DNA from: Williamsia phyllosphaerae | GTDB lineage: Bacteria; Actinomycetota; Actinomycetes; Mycobacteriales; Mycobacteriaceae | Assembly: GCF_014635305.1 (NCBI RefSeq) | Contig: NZ_BMCS01000001.1 | Coordinates: 2,418,001-2,482,000, forward strand | Direction of reading: 5' to 3' | DNA: 64,000 nucleotides | In this document: in pieces, positions 8,014 through 17,687 of the stretch | Position numbering within the stretch: the first letter of the stretch is position 1 | How the letters are laid out: each line of letters starts with the position of its first letter | The notes under the pieces: model-generated | Told to the model about the DNA's origin: nothing | Database searches by the model: none | The model's input: only the letters and a program-made list of their open reading frames with translations | Position numbers and translations under genes: made by a program

Positions 8014-8815
8014 CCGGGACGGTGCGCTTGTGCCGGGTGTTGGTGAACAGCGTCTCGATCCGCTCGGCGACGTGGTCGTCCACGTCGTGGCCCTCGAGGT
8101 AGTCGTCGATCTGCGCATAGGTCACGCCGAGTGCTTCTTCGTCCGGTAGCGCGGGCCGGTCGTCCTCGAGATCGGCCGTGGGCACCTTCGAGGTGACCGA
8201 GTCCGGGGCGCCGAGGTGTCGCAGGATCTGTGCGCCCTGCCGTTTGCTCAGGCCGGTGAGTGGGGTGAGGTCGACGCCACCGTCGCCGAATTTGGTGAAG
8301 AAGCCGCTGACCGCCTCGGCGGCGTGGTCGGTGCCGACCACCAACAGCGACTCCTGGCCGGCGATCGCGTATTGCAGGATCATCCGCTGCCGCGCCTTGA
8401 TGTTGCCGCGCACGAAGTCACGCAGGGGCGCACCCACCGCGTCACCGGCGACGGTGGCGGTCGCGTCGGCCCCGGGCTTGACGTTCGCCACGACCGAGCG
8501 GTCCGGTGCGATGAAGCTCAGCGCGATCTGGGCGTCGTCCTCGTCGGCCTGCGTGCCGTAGGGCAGGCGCACCGCGACGAACGTGGCCTCGGTTCCCTCC
8601 GAACGCAATTCCGCGGCTGCGGTCTGGCACAGAGCTCCGGCCAAGGTGCTGTCCTGCCCGCCACTGATGCCCAGGACGTAACCCTTGGCGCCGCTGGCCG
8701 CGAGGTAGGCCTTGAGGAAATCGACCCGGCGTCGGATCTCGCCGGCCGGATCGATCTCGGCCGAGACCTCGAGCTCGGTGATGATGGACTTCTGCAGACG
8801 CCTCATCTTCCCCAT
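7973..8815 (-). CDS. nadE: Ammonia-dependent NAD+ synthetase
   Basis: 280 residues, close to the ~275 of the NH3-dependent class and lacking a glutaminase domain. The PP-loop GISGGQDST (49-57) binds [20 protein letters not shown] and [26 protein letters not shown] are conserved NadE blocks. It amidates deamido-NAD to NAD in the last step of NAD synthesis. ATG 8815 is used; ATG 8806 (MRRLQKS) is also possible. It diverges from the neighbouring kinase-like gene with only 33 bp between starts, so both promoters must overlap. Its 3' end overlaps the convergent SDR gene by 41 bp. Confidence 0.93.
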   Translation of the reverse strand: MGKMRRLQKSIITELEVSAEIDPAGEIRRRVDFLKAYLAASGAKGYVLGISGGQDSTLAGALCQTAAAELRSEGTEATFVAVRLPYGTQADEDDAQIALSFIAPDRSVVANVKPGADATATVAGDAVGAPLRDFVRGNIKARQRMILQYAIAGQESLLVVGTDHAAEAVSGFFTKFGDGGVDLTPLTGLSKRQGAQILRHLGAPDSVTSKVPTADLEDDRPALPDEEALGVTYAQIDDYLEGHDVDDHVAERIETLFTNTRHKRTVPVTPFDDWWTTPPR

Positions 8816-8848
8816 GGTAATCAAGGTGTGCGTGGCACGCTGGAGTCG

Positions 8849-9625
8849 ATGAGCAGCGATGTCCACACCAAACGCCGATCCGACGTCCACCCCGACTTCT
8901 TCGCCGCCGAGGCCGCCGGTCTGCGGTGGCTGGCCGCCGCGGGTGCGCCCGTGGTGGAGGTGGTGAGTGTGGCCGCCGACCGGATCGACCTGCGCCGCCT
9001 CCGCGAGACCTCGCCGACGCGGGCGGCGGCGATGCGGTTCGGTGCGGCCCTGTCCGCCATGCACGACGCCGGCGCCGACCACTTCGGCAGCCCACCCGAT
9101 GGATTCCACGGCCGGACCTTCGTCGGCAGCCGGGAGCAGGACTCGATCCCCACCGATTCGTGGGGTGAGTTCTACGCCCGGACACGGGTGCTGGCCTTCG
9201 TGGACCCGGCCGTGGCGGCGGGCAATCTGACCGCCTCGGACGAGGCCGCGGTACGTGAGGCCTGCGAACGCATCGCCTCCGGCGATCTCGACCCCGCGCC
9301 CGGCGGACCCGATGAACGTCCCGCCCGCCTCCACGGTGACCTGTGGACGGGCAACGTCCTGTGGACGCCCGACGGGGTGGTCATGATCGACCCGGCCGCG
9401 CACGGCGGACACCGGGAGACCGATCTGGCCATGCTGGCGCTGTTCGGATGCCCGCTGCTCGATCAGATCATCGACGGATATCAGAGCAGGAGACCGCTGG
9501 CCCCGGGGTGGGAGAACCGGATCGGGCTGCACCAACTCCATCCGCTCGCCGTGCACGCCGCCGGACACGGACCCGGGTACGGGAGTCGATTGGGGTCGGC
9601 GGCGCGGGCCACGCTCGCGCTCTGA
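8849..9625 (+). CDS. Fructosamine-kinase-family phosphotransferase
   Basis: 258 residues with an aminoglycoside-phosphotransferase-like fold. Key sites are the Brenner motif [10 protein letters not shown] (about 159-168) carrying the catalytic Asp, and the metal-binding D in [14 protein letters not shown]. The spacing and the HGDLW/DPA pair are typical of the fructosamine/ketosamine kinase family (COG3001), which deglycates Amadori products on proteins or free amines. Residue composition is standard for this genome. GGAG lies 4-5 bases before the ATG at 8849. The nadE gene is divergent next door. Confidence 0.85.
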   Translation: MSSDVHTKRRSDVHPDFFAAEAAGLRWLAAAGAPVVEVVSVAADRIDLRRLRETSPTRAAAMRFGAALSAMHDAGADHFGSPPDGFHGRTFVGSREQDSIPTDSWGEFYARTRVLAFVDPAVAAGNLTASDEAAVREACERIASGDLDPAPGGPDERPARLHGDLWTGNVLWTPDGVVMIDPAAHGGHRETDLAMLALFGCPLLDQIIDGYQSRRPLAPGWENRIGLHQLHPLAVHAAGHGPGYGSRLGSAARATLAL

Positions 9626-9658
9626 CTGGGGAGAGTCAGGTGTTGTGAGCTGACTGCG

Positions 9659-10615
9659 TCAGGGGTTGACGCCGCGGTAGCGCGCACGCGGTGCCGACGG
9701 CGGCCGCAGATCGTCGAAAGGGTCGGGACGCGGGCGACGTGGCGGCAACCGTCCACCGGGCTGATCACGCAGCGGCTCGGCAGCCGGACCGTCGGCGGAG
9801 CGTCGGTGCCCGCTCGGACGGGGACGCGGCTCGCGCGGCACGTCGTCGCGATCGCGATCGCGGTCCCGCGGCATCGCCGATCGCAGTGGCTCGCGGGAAC
9901 CGGCCGGGCTGTCGACCCGACGTCGGGCCGGCGGCTGGACACGCGTGGCTTCGTCGGCCGACCGACGGGACGTACGACCGGCGCCCTCCGGCGCGCGGGT
10001 GGCGGGGGCCTCGCGGCGTCGGGACCGCGGGGGTTCGGCGTCGTCGTCGCGTCGTGCGCCGGCGGCGCGAGAGCCTGACCGGGCACCCGCTCCTGCTGTC
10101 TCGGGGCGGGAGGTGCGAGCCCTGGTCGCGGTGGGCCGATCCGCCCGACGACTCGCCGACCGCTTCGGTGCCTTCTCGGCGAGCGATCGGGTGAGGAACC
10201 AGCGACCCAGACCCAGCAGCAGCACCGCGGCGAAGGTCCACGCCATCAGCGGGAACAGCTTCGCGATCGGCAGCAGGACGTTGATGATGAGGTCTTTGAG
10301 CCCGCCTTCGCCTCCGGGCTTGACCAGATAGAACGTGATCACGGCGACACCGAACGCCACCAGCGGCGGTTGGGTCACGGCGGTGAACAACGACCGACGG
10401 CGGACCAGCAACACCGCGGCCACACAGCCGATGAAGTAGAGGACACGGAACGTGGTCGCCAGTTCGCTCTGTCCGGACCCGTCGATGACGGCACCGATCA
10501 CGGTGGGCACCAGCGCGACGAGAACGGCGCCCCACCAGGGCACACCGCGCACCGTCGGGAGCACCGATTGCTGTTCCGTGGGGATCCCGGAACGCGTCTT
10601 CTGGGCAGAGAGCAC
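9659..10615 (-). CDS. DUF6542-type membrane protein with long disordered Arg/Pro-rich tail
   Basis: 318 residues. Four hydrophobic helices are visible (PWWGAVLVALVPTVIGAVI, VLYFIGCVAAVLLV, QPPLVAFGVAVITFYLV, LFPLMAWTFAAVLLLGLG), matching the DUF6542 pattern seen in Mycobacterium and Gordonia. The C-terminal half is highly charged and low-complexity (RDRDRDRDD, many RR, PP), probably disordered. I chose GTG 10615 because TACCGT lies exactly 6 nt upstream (10627-10622), a leaderless arrangement; an in-frame GTG at 10636 would add 7 residues. The role is unknown. Confidence 0.75.
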   Translation of the reverse strand: MLSAQKTRSGIPTEQQSVLPTVRGVPWWGAVLVALVPTVIGAVIDGSGQSELATTFRVLYFIGCVAAVLLVRRRSLFTAVTQPPLVAFGVAVITFYLVKPGGEGGLKDLIINVLLPIAKLFPLMAWTFAAVLLLGLGRWFLTRSLAEKAPKRSASRRADRPTATRARTSRPETAGAGARSGSRAAGARRDDDAEPPRSRRREAPATRAPEGAGRTSRRSADEATRVQPPARRRVDSPAGSREPLRSAMPRDRDRDRDDVPREPRPRPSGHRRSADGPAAEPLRDQPGGRLPPRRPRPDPFDDLRPPSAPRARYRGVNP

Positions 10616-10674
10616 GTCTAGACGGTACCGGTACACGCTGAGAATCCCCGTATGACCACGCTCGATCGGCGGGG

Positions 10675-11790
10675 TCAGTGCATGTCGGCCCCACGGACGG
10701 CGCGCACGTCGGAATCGATCGGGGCGACGGTGGACGGTGCGTCGTCGCCGGATCCGTAGAACGCGTCGAGGTCACCGAGCTTGCGGGCGGTGACCATCAC
10801 CCGGGACTCCATGGCGCCCACGGTCGCGTTGAACGACTCGACCGCACGGCCGATCGAACCGCCCAGACGATCGAGATGCGATGTCATCGTGGCGAGTCGG
10901 TGGTACAGCTCACGGCCCAGGGCGTGGATCTGCTCGGCGTCGCGGGCCATGGCGTCCTGCCGCCACGACAGGGCCACGGTGCGCAGCAGGGCCACGAGAC
11001 TGCTCGGGGTGGCCAGTACGACATTGCGCCCGAAGGCGTACTCGACCAGGTCGAGGTCGACACGACAGGCGGCCTCGAGCATCTGGTCGCTGGGGATGAA
11101 CAGCACCACCAGCTCCGGTGACCGTGCCATCTCCCGCCAGTACTCCTTGCCCGAGAGCGCGGTGACGTGGGCGCGCACCGCCCGCGCATGATCGGCCAGG
11201 AACCGCCGCTCGGCGACGGTGTCGTCGGTGGCAACCGCCTCGAGGTAGGCCTGTAGCGGCACCTTCGCGTCGATGACGATGTCCCGTTCGGCAGGCAGGT
11301 GCACCACCAGATCGGGTCGGGCTCCCGATGCGGTGGTCTGTTGCTCGGTGAAGTCGCAGTACTTGCTGAGCCCGGCCGCCTCGACCACCTTCTGCAGGTG
11401 CATCTCGCCCCACCGGCCCCGCAGCTGCGGGGTGTGCAGGGCGTTGGCCAACCGCTGCGTGTGCGCCCCGAGTTGGGCCGAGGCGGCGCGCATCCCGGTG
11501 ACCTGCTCACTCAAGCCGGCGAACGAGCTGATGCGTCCGCGTTCGACCCGCCGGAGTTCGTCGGAGAGTCGGTCGAGCGTCTCGTGCAGGGGACCGACGA
11601 TGTGTGCGACCTGCGACCCGATGGCGCCGGACTGGCGCCGGGCCGCGTCCTCACTCGCCGAGGCCAACGCCTGGGACAGCAACGTGTGACTCTCTCGGAT
11701 CGCGGTGGTGCGCATCGCGTAGACCCACCAGCCGGCGCCGAATCCGACGGCCAGTCCGATGGCCAGGGCGACGACCGTGGAGACATCCAT
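10675..11790 (-). CDS. rmuC: DNA recombination protein RmuC
   Basis: 371 residues. An N-terminal membrane anchor (VSTVVALAIGLAVGFGAGWWV) is followed by a coiled-coil region and the RmuC nuclease-like domain: RGRWGEMHLQKVVEAAGL, ARPDLVVHLP, VIDAKVPLQAYLEA, SPELVVLFIPSDQMLEAA and LATPSSLVALLRTVALSWRQ are its diagnostic blocks. D-x-V and DAK resemble the PD-(D/E)XK active site. RmuC limits inversions at short inverted repeats in E. coli. ATG 11790 is the first start that keeps the anchor at the N-terminus. Three GGTGCAC words lie just upstream. Confidence 0.92.
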   Translation of the reverse strand: MDVSTVVALAIGLAVGFGAGWWVYAMRTTAIRESHTLLSQALASASEDAARRQSGAIGSQVAHIVGPLHETLDRLSDELRRVERGRISSFAGLSEQVTGMRAASAQLGAHTQRLANALHTPQLRGRWGEMHLQKVVEAAGLSKYCDFTEQQTTASGARPDLVVHLPAERDIVIDAKVPLQAYLEAVATDDTVAERRFLADHARAVRAHVTALSGKEYWREMARSPELVVLFIPSDQMLEAACRVDLDLVEYAFGRNVVLATPSSLVALLRTVALSWRQDAMARDAEQIHALGRELYHRLATMTSHLDRLGGSIGRAVESFNATVGAMESRVMVTARKLGDLDAFYGSGDDAPSTVAPIDSDVRAVRGADMH

Positions 11791-11833
11791 GGTGCACAGG
11801 GTGCACGTGAGGTGTGACAGTCCTCGGGTGCAC
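11791..11833. promoter_or_regulatory. Three GGTGCAC repeats upstream of rmuC
   Basis: GGTGCAC occurs at 11791-11797, 11800-11806 and 11827-11833. The spacings of 9 and 27 bp are both multiples of 9. Each contains the palindrome GTGCAC. A separate 10-bp palindrome TTCGTACGAA lies at 11857-11866. These sit between two divergent starts and could be protein-binding sites. Confidence 0.35.
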
Positions 11834-11903
11834 CGCCGATGACGGATGTTGCAATTTCGTACGAATGTGGCGCGAGTGGCGTGTCGTGCGTGATACTTCA
11901 TCC

Positions 11904-12875
11904 GTGATTCGACTAAGAGCTGCCTGTGTCACCGCCGTGTCGACGGTGGTGCTCGTCGTCGCCGGTCTGGTGATCGCGCCCCCGGCCATCAGTGGTGCGG
12001 CGCCGTCGGGCCTGCGGTACACGGTGGTGGGCTTCGAGACCGGCAACCCCCGCTCGATGGATGTCTACGAGTCGTCCGACGCCACGACGTTCACGCTCGC
12101 CCGCAACGGCGCGTATCAACCGGCCACCGGCGTCGTGCGGGACCCGAGCATCTTCCGCAGCCGGGACGGTGTGTACCACCTCACCTACACCACGGGTGGC
12201 GCCAAGATCGGTTTCGCGACCAGCACCGACCGGATCAACTGGACCTCGACAGGGGACTACCCGGTCCCGCTGTGCTGCGCGTTCCTCCCGGGCACCGGCG
12301 ACGGGAAGGGTCCGAGTCTGCCGTTCCCCTTCACCGGTTCCGCCGGAGCCAAGGGCGGTCCGTCACTGTCGCCGTTCGTGACCAAGGCGTGGGCTCCGGA
12401 CTGGTTCGTCGAGGGCGATCGGGTGAGCGTGATCCTGTCGCTGTCGACCGGCGGCGGGTTCGTGCCGTACGTGATGACGGCGCTGAACTCCTCGTTGACG
12501 CGCTTCAGCGCGCCTGCGTTGATGTTCGGCATCAACGCCGACCACATCGACACCACCGTGGTCAAGGTCGGGGCGACCTACCACGCGTTCACCAAGAACG
12601 AGACCAAGAAGATCATCGACCACGCGGTCGCACCCACCCTCAACGGGCCGTATCGCTATGTGCCCGCCGGGAACTGGGGAACGCTGCGCGAAGGTCCCGC
12701 AGTGACCCAGCTCCCGAACGGGAACTACCGGATCTACTACGACGCCTACCGCGAGAACAAGTACTTCTACTCCGACAGTAGCGACGGTCTGCGGACCTTC
12801 TCGCCCCCGAAAGAGGTCCCCGGGATCTCCGGCCGGGTCCATCACATCGGCGTGCTCTCCGAGCAAGTGGGCTGA
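11904..12875 (+). CDS. Secreted five-bladed beta-propeller protein (GH43/GH32-like)
   Basis: 323 residues. The signal peptide (IRLRAACVTAVSTVVLVVAGLV, cleavage near ISGAAP) points to export. The mature part has the propeller family pattern: VVRDPSIFRSRDG with a D like the GH43 general base (about 78), SPFVTKAWAPDWF, and LREGPAVTQLPNGNYRIYYDAY with an E like the general acid (about 261). This suggests arabinan or related glycan cleavage, perhaps cell-wall arabinogalactan, but substrate is inference. The GTG at 11904 is preferred because GATACT (11892-11897) is exactly 6 nt before it (leaderless); ATG 11865 would add 13 residues. Confidence 0.75.
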   Translation: MIRLRAACVTAVSTVVLVVAGLVIAPPAISGAAPSGLRYTVVGFETGNPRSMDVYESSDATTFTLARNGAYQPATGVVRDPSIFRSRDGVYHLTYTTGGAKIGFATSTDRINWTSTGDYPVPLCCAFLPGTGDGKGPSLPFPFTGSAGAKGGPSLSPFVTKAWAPDWFVEGDRVSVILSLSTGGGFVPYVMTALNSSLTRFSAPALMFGINADHIDTTVVKVGATYHAFTKNETKKIIDHAVAPTLNGPYRYVPAGNWGTLREGPAVTQLPNGNYRIYYDAYRENKYFYSDSSDGLRTFSPPKEVPGISGRVHHIGVLSEQVG

Positions 12876-12896
12876 GCGTTCCGGCCCGCGAACCGG

Positions 12897-13415
12897 TCAG
12901 GCGGCCGACTTCGCGGCGTGTTCGGCCTCGTGGGCGATCAGTGCGCGTTTGACGTCGAGCCCGTAGCGGAATCCGCCGAGCGTGCCGTCCCGGCGCTGGA
13001 CGCGGTGACACGGCACGAACAGGGCGGCGGCGTTGCGGGCGCAGGTGGTCGCCGCGGCGCGGTGTGCCGCAGGGTTGCCCGCGCGTTCGGCCAGTTCGCT
13101 GTAGGTGACCTGATTGCCGGGGGTGACCCGGCGGAGCACGTCCCAGGCGTGGGTGACGAAGACGCCGGACAGTTGCCGGACCGGGACGTCGTCGATGGCG
13201 GTGACGTCGCCCTCGTCGTACCGGACCGCCGCGGTGCTGATGGAGCCGAGATCGTCGATGTGGGTGAGCGTCTCGGGACGCAGCGTCGGATGGATCAGCG
13301 CGGTCAGATACTGCGGGTCCTCCGTCCACCCCGAGGCCAGGACGATGCCCTCGGCCGCGACGACGGTGAACGGTCCGGTCGACAGCGAGATGGTCGTCCA
13401 GTGTGCGGTGCTCAT
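12897..13415 (-). CDS. ogt: Methylated-DNA--[protein]-cysteine S-methyltransferase
   Basis: 172 residues with the suicide active site FVPCHRVQ (Cys136), the upstream DNA-binding stretch VTPGNQVTYSELAERAGNPAAHRAA and the downstream GTLGGFRYGLDVKRALIAHE. The protein removes alkyl groups from O6-alkylguanine by transfer to Cys136. The ATG at 13415 overlaps the stop of the upstream AdaA-AlkA gene by 4 bases (ATGA), so both repair activities are made from one transcript. The first ~75 residues form the poorly conserved N-terminal domain. Confidence 0.95.
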   Translation of the reverse strand: MSTAHWTTISLSTGPFTVVAAEGIVLASGWTEDPQYLTALIHPTLRPETLTHIDDLGSISTAAVRYDEGDVTAIDDVPVRQLSGVFVTHAWDVLRRVTPGNQVTYSELAERAGNPAAHRAAATTCARNAAALFVPCHRVQRRDGTLGGFRYGLDVKRALIAHEAEHAAKSAA

Positions 13416-14965
13416 GGGTTCTCCTCGGTGGGGGATGGTTCTGAGGGCGACGGTGTCGTGCTGAATGGACGCGCGGAACGCAGAAGTGGTTCCGTTTCGC
13501 GCAGGGCGTCGTGCCAGAGATGCATCGACACGTACGACCGCCACGGCGACCACCGGTGTGAATCGCTCAGGTCGAGGCCGATCGCCTCGGCCCGGCGTTT
13601 GAGGATGAGGTCGGTGTCGAGCAGGACGTCGGGGTCGCCGAGCACCCGCATGACGACGTAGTCGGCCGTCCACCGACCGATACCCGGCAGGGCCATCAGC
13701 GAGGCCTTCAGCTCGTCGGCGGGCATCGCCGCGTGCAGGACGACCTCGCCGTCGGCGACGGCGCGTGCCACGTCGATGATCGCTGCGACCCGGCGGCGGG
13801 GGCCGGTCAGCACCTCCGCACCGCGCTCGGCGATCGCCGCGGCGGTGGGGAACAGGTGCGTCACCTGTCCGTGCGGGGTCGACAGGGGCTCGCCGAGGGC
13901 CGCGACCAGGCGTCGTCCGTGGGTGCGAGCCGCGGCCAGACTTATCTGCTGGCCCAGCATCGTGCGGATCAGCATCTCCACCGGATCGACGGCACCCGGC
14001 ACACGGATCCCCGGACAGTTCGCGACCAGCGGTGCCAACTGCGGATCGGCGTCGAGCGCGTCGTCGACCGCCGCGATGTCGGCGTCGAGGTCGAGCATCC
14101 GGCGCAGACGGTGCACCGCGGTACCGAGATCGTGCATGTCGACCTGGGCGATGTCGGCGACGACGTGGTCGTCGTGCAGCGTGACCGAGACCGCGGCCGG
14201 TCCGTGCGGTAGCGCGATGGCCCGGTGATAGGTCCCGTCCCGGAAGTCCTCGAGTCCTTCGATGACGTGGCCGGCCAGGAACCAGCTGAGCCAGGCCGAC
14301 GAGAACGGTTGTCGCACGCTCAGTTTGAGGCTCACCCGGACCGGGGTGTGGTCCTCGGACGCCTGGCGGACGGGGTGCCGCCCCCGTCGTCGCCGCAGTT
14401 CGGTGGGACTCGACGCGAACACCTCACGGATGGTGTCGTTGAACTGCCGCACGCTGGCGAAGCCGGCGGCGAAGGCGATGTCGGCCATCGTCATCGGGGT
14501 GCACTCGATGAGGATGCGGGCGTTCGTCGCGCGGTTCGCCCGCGCCAGCGCGAGCGGGCCGGCACCGAGTTCCTCGGTCAGCACACGGTTGAGCTGACGC
14601 GACGAGTAGCCCAGCGCGGTGGCCAGACCGTCCACCCCGGATCGATCCACCAGACCGTCGCCGATCAACCGCATCGCACGGGACGCCAGGTCGGAGTTCA
14701 GGTTCCACCGGGGTGAGCCGGGGACCGCGTCGGGCAGGCAGCGACGGCACGCACGGAAGCCGCCCTGCTGGGCGGCGGCCGCGGTGATCACGAAGTCGAC
14801 GTTCTCCGGATGCGGTGTGACCGCAGGACACGATGGGCGGCAGTAGATCCCGGTGGTGCGGACGGCGACGAAGAACTGACCGTCGAAACGGGTGTCCCGC
14901 GACGACAACGCGCGGTAGCAGCGCTCGAAGTCGAGGTCGGCCGACGTGGTCACTGACGGTGGCAT
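13412..14965 (-). CDS. AdaA-AraC-AlkA fusion: methyl-sensing regulator and 3-methyladenine DNA glycosylase
   Basis: 517 residues with three parts. Residues 10-80 are the Ada N-terminal zinc domain, with Cys42 and Cys46 in YCRPSC and Cys73 and Cys76 in CRRC; it takes a methyl group from phosphotriesters and acts as the damage sensor. Residues ~95-200 are an AraC-type double HTH. Residues ~215-500 are AlkA_N plus HhH-GPD glycosylase, with LPGIGRWTADYVVMRVLGDPD and the catalytic D in LLDTDLIL. It combines sensing, regulation and base excision of alkylated purines. GTGGAGAC precedes the ATG. Ogt overlaps downstream. Confidence 0.95.
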   Translation of the reverse strand: MPPSVTTSADLDFERCYRALSSRDTRFDGQFFVAVRTTGIYCRPSCPAVTPHPENVDFVITAAAAQQGGFRACRRCLPDAVPGSPRWNLNSDLASRAMRLIGDGLVDRSGVDGLATALGYSSRQLNRVLTEELGAGPLALARANRATNARILIECTPMTMADIAFAAGFASVRQFNDTIREVFASSPTELRRRRGRHPVRQASEDHTPVRVSLKLSVRQPFSSAWLSWFLAGHVIEGLEDFRDGTYHRAIALPHGPAAVSVTLHDDHVVADIAQVDMHDLGTAVHRLRRMLDLDADIAAVDDALDADPQLAPLVANCPGIRVPGAVDPVEMLIRTMLGQQISLAAARTHGRRLVAALGEPLSTPHGQVTHLFPTAAAIAERGAEVLTGPRRRVAAIIDVARAVADGEVVLHAAMPADELKASLMALPGIGRWTADYVVMRVLGDPDVLLDTDLILKRRAEAIGLDLSDSHRWSPWRSYVSMHLWHDALRETEPLLRSARPFSTTPSPSEPSPTEENP

Positions 14966-15032
14966 GTCTCCACTGTGTCAGCGACACCGCCGATGTACTA
15001 GCGGGAATCAGACGCGACGATGCGCGTGCCCG

Positions 15033-15248
15033 CTAGCAGCACCGACCCTGCGGATTCGCCTCCTGCTCGTCGTGCCGCAGCCGCCAGTAGTCGCGCTCGG
15101 AGAGCACCGGCCCGCCGGGATGCCGCGCGGTCTGATGGGCGACGTACCGCTGGTAGTCGTGATCGCCCATCACCGCGCCCACGTACGACCAGGCTCGGGT
15201 CAACCACCGGATCAGGGTCTCCTGCCCGTTCCCGCCCTGTGTGGTCAT
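15033..15248 (-). CDS. ybdD: YbdD/YjiX-family small protein
   Basis: 71 residues with the family core W-V-GDHDYQRYVAHQTARHPGGPVLSERDYWRLRHDE and a C-terminal Cys-Cys end (GRCC). YbdD/YjiX proteins are encoded directly after CstA/BtsT pyruvate transporters and are needed for full transport. Here the start is 13 bases after the cstA stop, the standard arrangement, so the two should act together at the membrane. The gene is followed by ~67 bp before the AdaA-AlkA start region. Confidence 0.9.
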   Translation of the reverse strand: MTTQGGNGQETLIRWLTRAWSYVGAVMGDHDYQRYVAHQTARHPGGPVLSERDYWRLRHDEQEANPQGRCC

Positions 15249-15261
15249 GTCGCCGACACCG

Positions 15262-17544
15262 TCATCTCAGTGACTCCGTGGGATGGTCGCCGTCGGTGGA
15301 CGACGCCCGGTACTCGACCCACTCCTTCTCGACGGCCTTCTCGGTGCGCGTGGCGATCATGCCGCTGGGCGCGAACAGCTTCGACGCCACCGGCTCGTCC
15401 TCGGTGGTCGGCAGGCTGCCCGCGCGGACCGCCTTGACGCACACCCACGCACCGGCGAGGGCGACGATGATGACCAGCACCGCGAACACGATCGACAGCG
15501 TTCCCTGGATGAAGGTGTTGCGGATGACGGCATCGATCTCCGCCGGCGTCTTCGCCGTCTTGAACATCGTCTCGCCGGCGTCCTTGGCGTTCTGGAAGGC
15601 GCTGTGGTTGGCCCAGTACCCGATCGCCTCGTTGGACGAGAAGATCTTCTGGTACGACGCGGTCATGGTGACCGCGAGGTCCCAGACCAGAGGCAGTCCC
15701 GGGATCCAGGCCCACTTGAACAGGCCCTTCTTCACCACGACGACCAGGACGACCGTCAGTGCGACCGCGGCCAGCAGCTGGTTGGCGATGCCGAAGAGCG
15801 GGAACAGGGTGTTGATGCCGCCGAGGGGATCGGTGACGCCCATCAGCAGGATCGCGCCCCACCCTGCGACGACGATGAAGGTGCAGACCCACGCGCCCAC
15901 GCGCCACGAGGGATCAGCGAATCGCTTGCCGCCCTTGACGTTCGACAGGCCGTCGGAGAGCATGAACCGCGCGACGCGGGTACCGGCGTCGACCGTGGTG
16001 AGGATGAACAGCGCCTCGAACATGATCGCGAAGTGGTACCAGAAGGCCTTCAACGACGCTCCGCCGAACGCGCTCTGCAGCGTCTCCGACATGCCCATGG
16101 CCAGAGTGGGTGCGCCGCCGGTGCGGGAGATCAGTGACGGTTCGTCCACGCCGTCGGCGAAGGCCTGTAGCTCCGCCCCCGACGTCTGCGGGCCGGACAG
16201 GTTGAGCGTGTTGTTGGTGTATTCGGCGGCACTCTCGGCGGTTCCGCCGGTGACGCCCTTGGGTGCGTTCATCGCGAAGTACAGGTGCTGGTCGAGGATG
16301 CAGGCGGTGATCAGCGCCATGATGGCCACGAACGACTCGACGAGCATGCCGCCGTAGCCGATGATGCGGGCCTGACTCTCCTTCTCCATCAGCTTCGGGG
16401 TGGTGCCGGAGGCGATCAGGGCGTGGAAGCCGGAGAGCGCACCACACGCGATGGTGATGAACAGGAACGGGAACAGCGACCCGGCGAACGCGGGTCCCTT
16501 GCCGTTGGAGGCGAATTCGCTGACCGCGGGCGCGTTCATCACCGGCTGCGCGATGACGATGCCCACCGCGAGCAGTGCGATGGTGCCGACCTTCATGAAC
16601 GTCGACAGGTAGTCGCGCGGCGCCAACACGAGCCACACCGGCAGGACGGCGGCGGCGAAGCCGTAGATGATGATCGCCCAGCTCAGGAACACCGGTGAGA
16701 GCGTGAACCAGTCCTCGCCCCAACTGGTCTCGGCGACCCAACCACCGGAGACGATGGCCAGCATCAGCAGGACGAAGCCGATGAGGGAGACCTCGGAGAT
16801 CTTGCCGGGACGCAGGTAGCGCAGATAGACGCCCATGAACACGGCGATCGGCAGCGTCATCGCGAGGGAGAAGACGCCCCAGGGGCTCTCGGCGAGCGCG
16901 TTGACCACGACGAGTCCGAGGACGGCGATCAGGATGATCATGATGACGAAGACGGCGATGATGGCGGCGAACCCGCCGACGTTGCCCAGTTCGTCGCGGG
17001 CCATCTGGCCCAGGCTGCGTCCGCGACGGCGGGTGGAGATCGACAACACCAGGTAGTCCTGGACCGCGCCGGCGAACACGACACCCACGATGATCCAGAT
17101 GGTCCCGGGCAGATAGCCCATCTGTGCGGCGAGCACGGGTCCGACGAGCGGGCCGGCGCCGGCGATCGCGGCGAAGTGGTGACCGAACAACACCCGCCGA
17201 TCGGTCGGCATGTAGTCCTTGGCGTTGTCGAGGATCTCCGCCGGTGTCGCGTGATCGTCACGCGGCTTGATGACCTTCGTCTCGATCAGACGTGCGTAGA
17301 ACCGGTAGGCGACGATGTACGTGCACAGTGCGGCGAGGACGAACCACACGGCGTTGACGTTCTCGCCCCGCACGATCGCGATGACGGCCCACGAGACCGC
17401 ACCGACGAGGCCGATGACGGCGAAGAGGAGGCGTTTGCGGACGGTCATCGGGGACCGGTCGACGATCGCCACGGGTGGGCGATCGGGGTCGGTCTTGATG
17501 AGGTCGATGTCCGGGTTGTGCGGACGTTCTGGAGCGAGTGTCAC
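15262..17544 (-). CDS. cstA: CstA/BtsT-type carbon starvation transporter (pyruvate/peptide)
   Basis: 760 residues with about 16-18 hydrophobic helices. Diagnostic blocks are RRVLFGHHFAAIAGAGPLVGPVLAAQMGYLPGTIWI, ISTRRRGRSLGQMARDELG and ACGALSGFHALIASGTTPKLMEKE. CstA-family proteins take up pyruvate or peptides when carbon is scarce. A GTG at 17544 with GAGGGG upstream is the start. The small YbdD partner gene follows. The N-terminal 35 residues are hydrophilic and cytosolic. No clear regulator-binding site is seen in the 140-bp spacer to the next divergent gene. Confidence 0.93.
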   Translation of the reverse strand: MTLAPERPHNPDIDLIKTDPDRPPVAIVDRSPMTVRKRLLFAVIGLVGAVSWAVIAIVRGENVNAVWFVLAALCTYIVAYRFYARLIETKVIKPRDDHATPAEILDNAKDYMPTDRRVLFGHHFAAIAGAGPLVGPVLAAQMGYLPGTIWIIVGVVFAGAVQDYLVLSISTRRRGRSLGQMARDELGNVGGFAAIIAVFVIMIILIAVLGLVVVNALAESPWGVFSLAMTLPIAVFMGVYLRYLRPGKISEVSLIGFVLLMLAIVSGGWVAETSWGEDWFTLSPVFLSWAIIIYGFAAAVLPVWLVLAPRDYLSTFMKVGTIALLAVGIVIAQPVMNAPAVSEFASNGKGPAFAGSLFPFLFITIACGALSGFHALIASGTTPKLMEKESQARIIGYGGMLVESFVAIMALITACILDQHLYFAMNAPKGVTGGTAESAAEYTNNTLNLSGPQTSGAELQAFADGVDEPSLISRTGGAPTLAMGMSETLQSAFGGASLKAFWYHFAIMFEALFILTTVDAGTRVARFMLSDGLSNVKGGKRFADPSWRVGAWVCTFIVVAGWGAILLMGVTDPLGGINTLFPLFGIANQLLAAVALTVVLVVVVKKGLFKWAWIPGLPLVWDLAVTMTASYQKIFSSNEAIGYWANHSAFQNAKDAGETMFKTAKTPAEIDAVIRNTFIQGTLSIVFAVLVIIVALAGAWVCVKAVRAGSLPTTEDEPVASKLFAPSGMIATRTEKAVEKEWVEYRASSTDGDHPTESLR

Positions 17545-17687
17545 GGGATCCCCTCGGCGGTGTGGGCTGCCATTGTGTGGCGCGCGTCACTATACCGGTG
17601 CGCGTCGAGACGCTTCGAGGGCCGTCGATTTTGATCGTCACCAGCGAAATACGCGACAGATCTGGGTGGACGTGCCATTCTCGTAAC

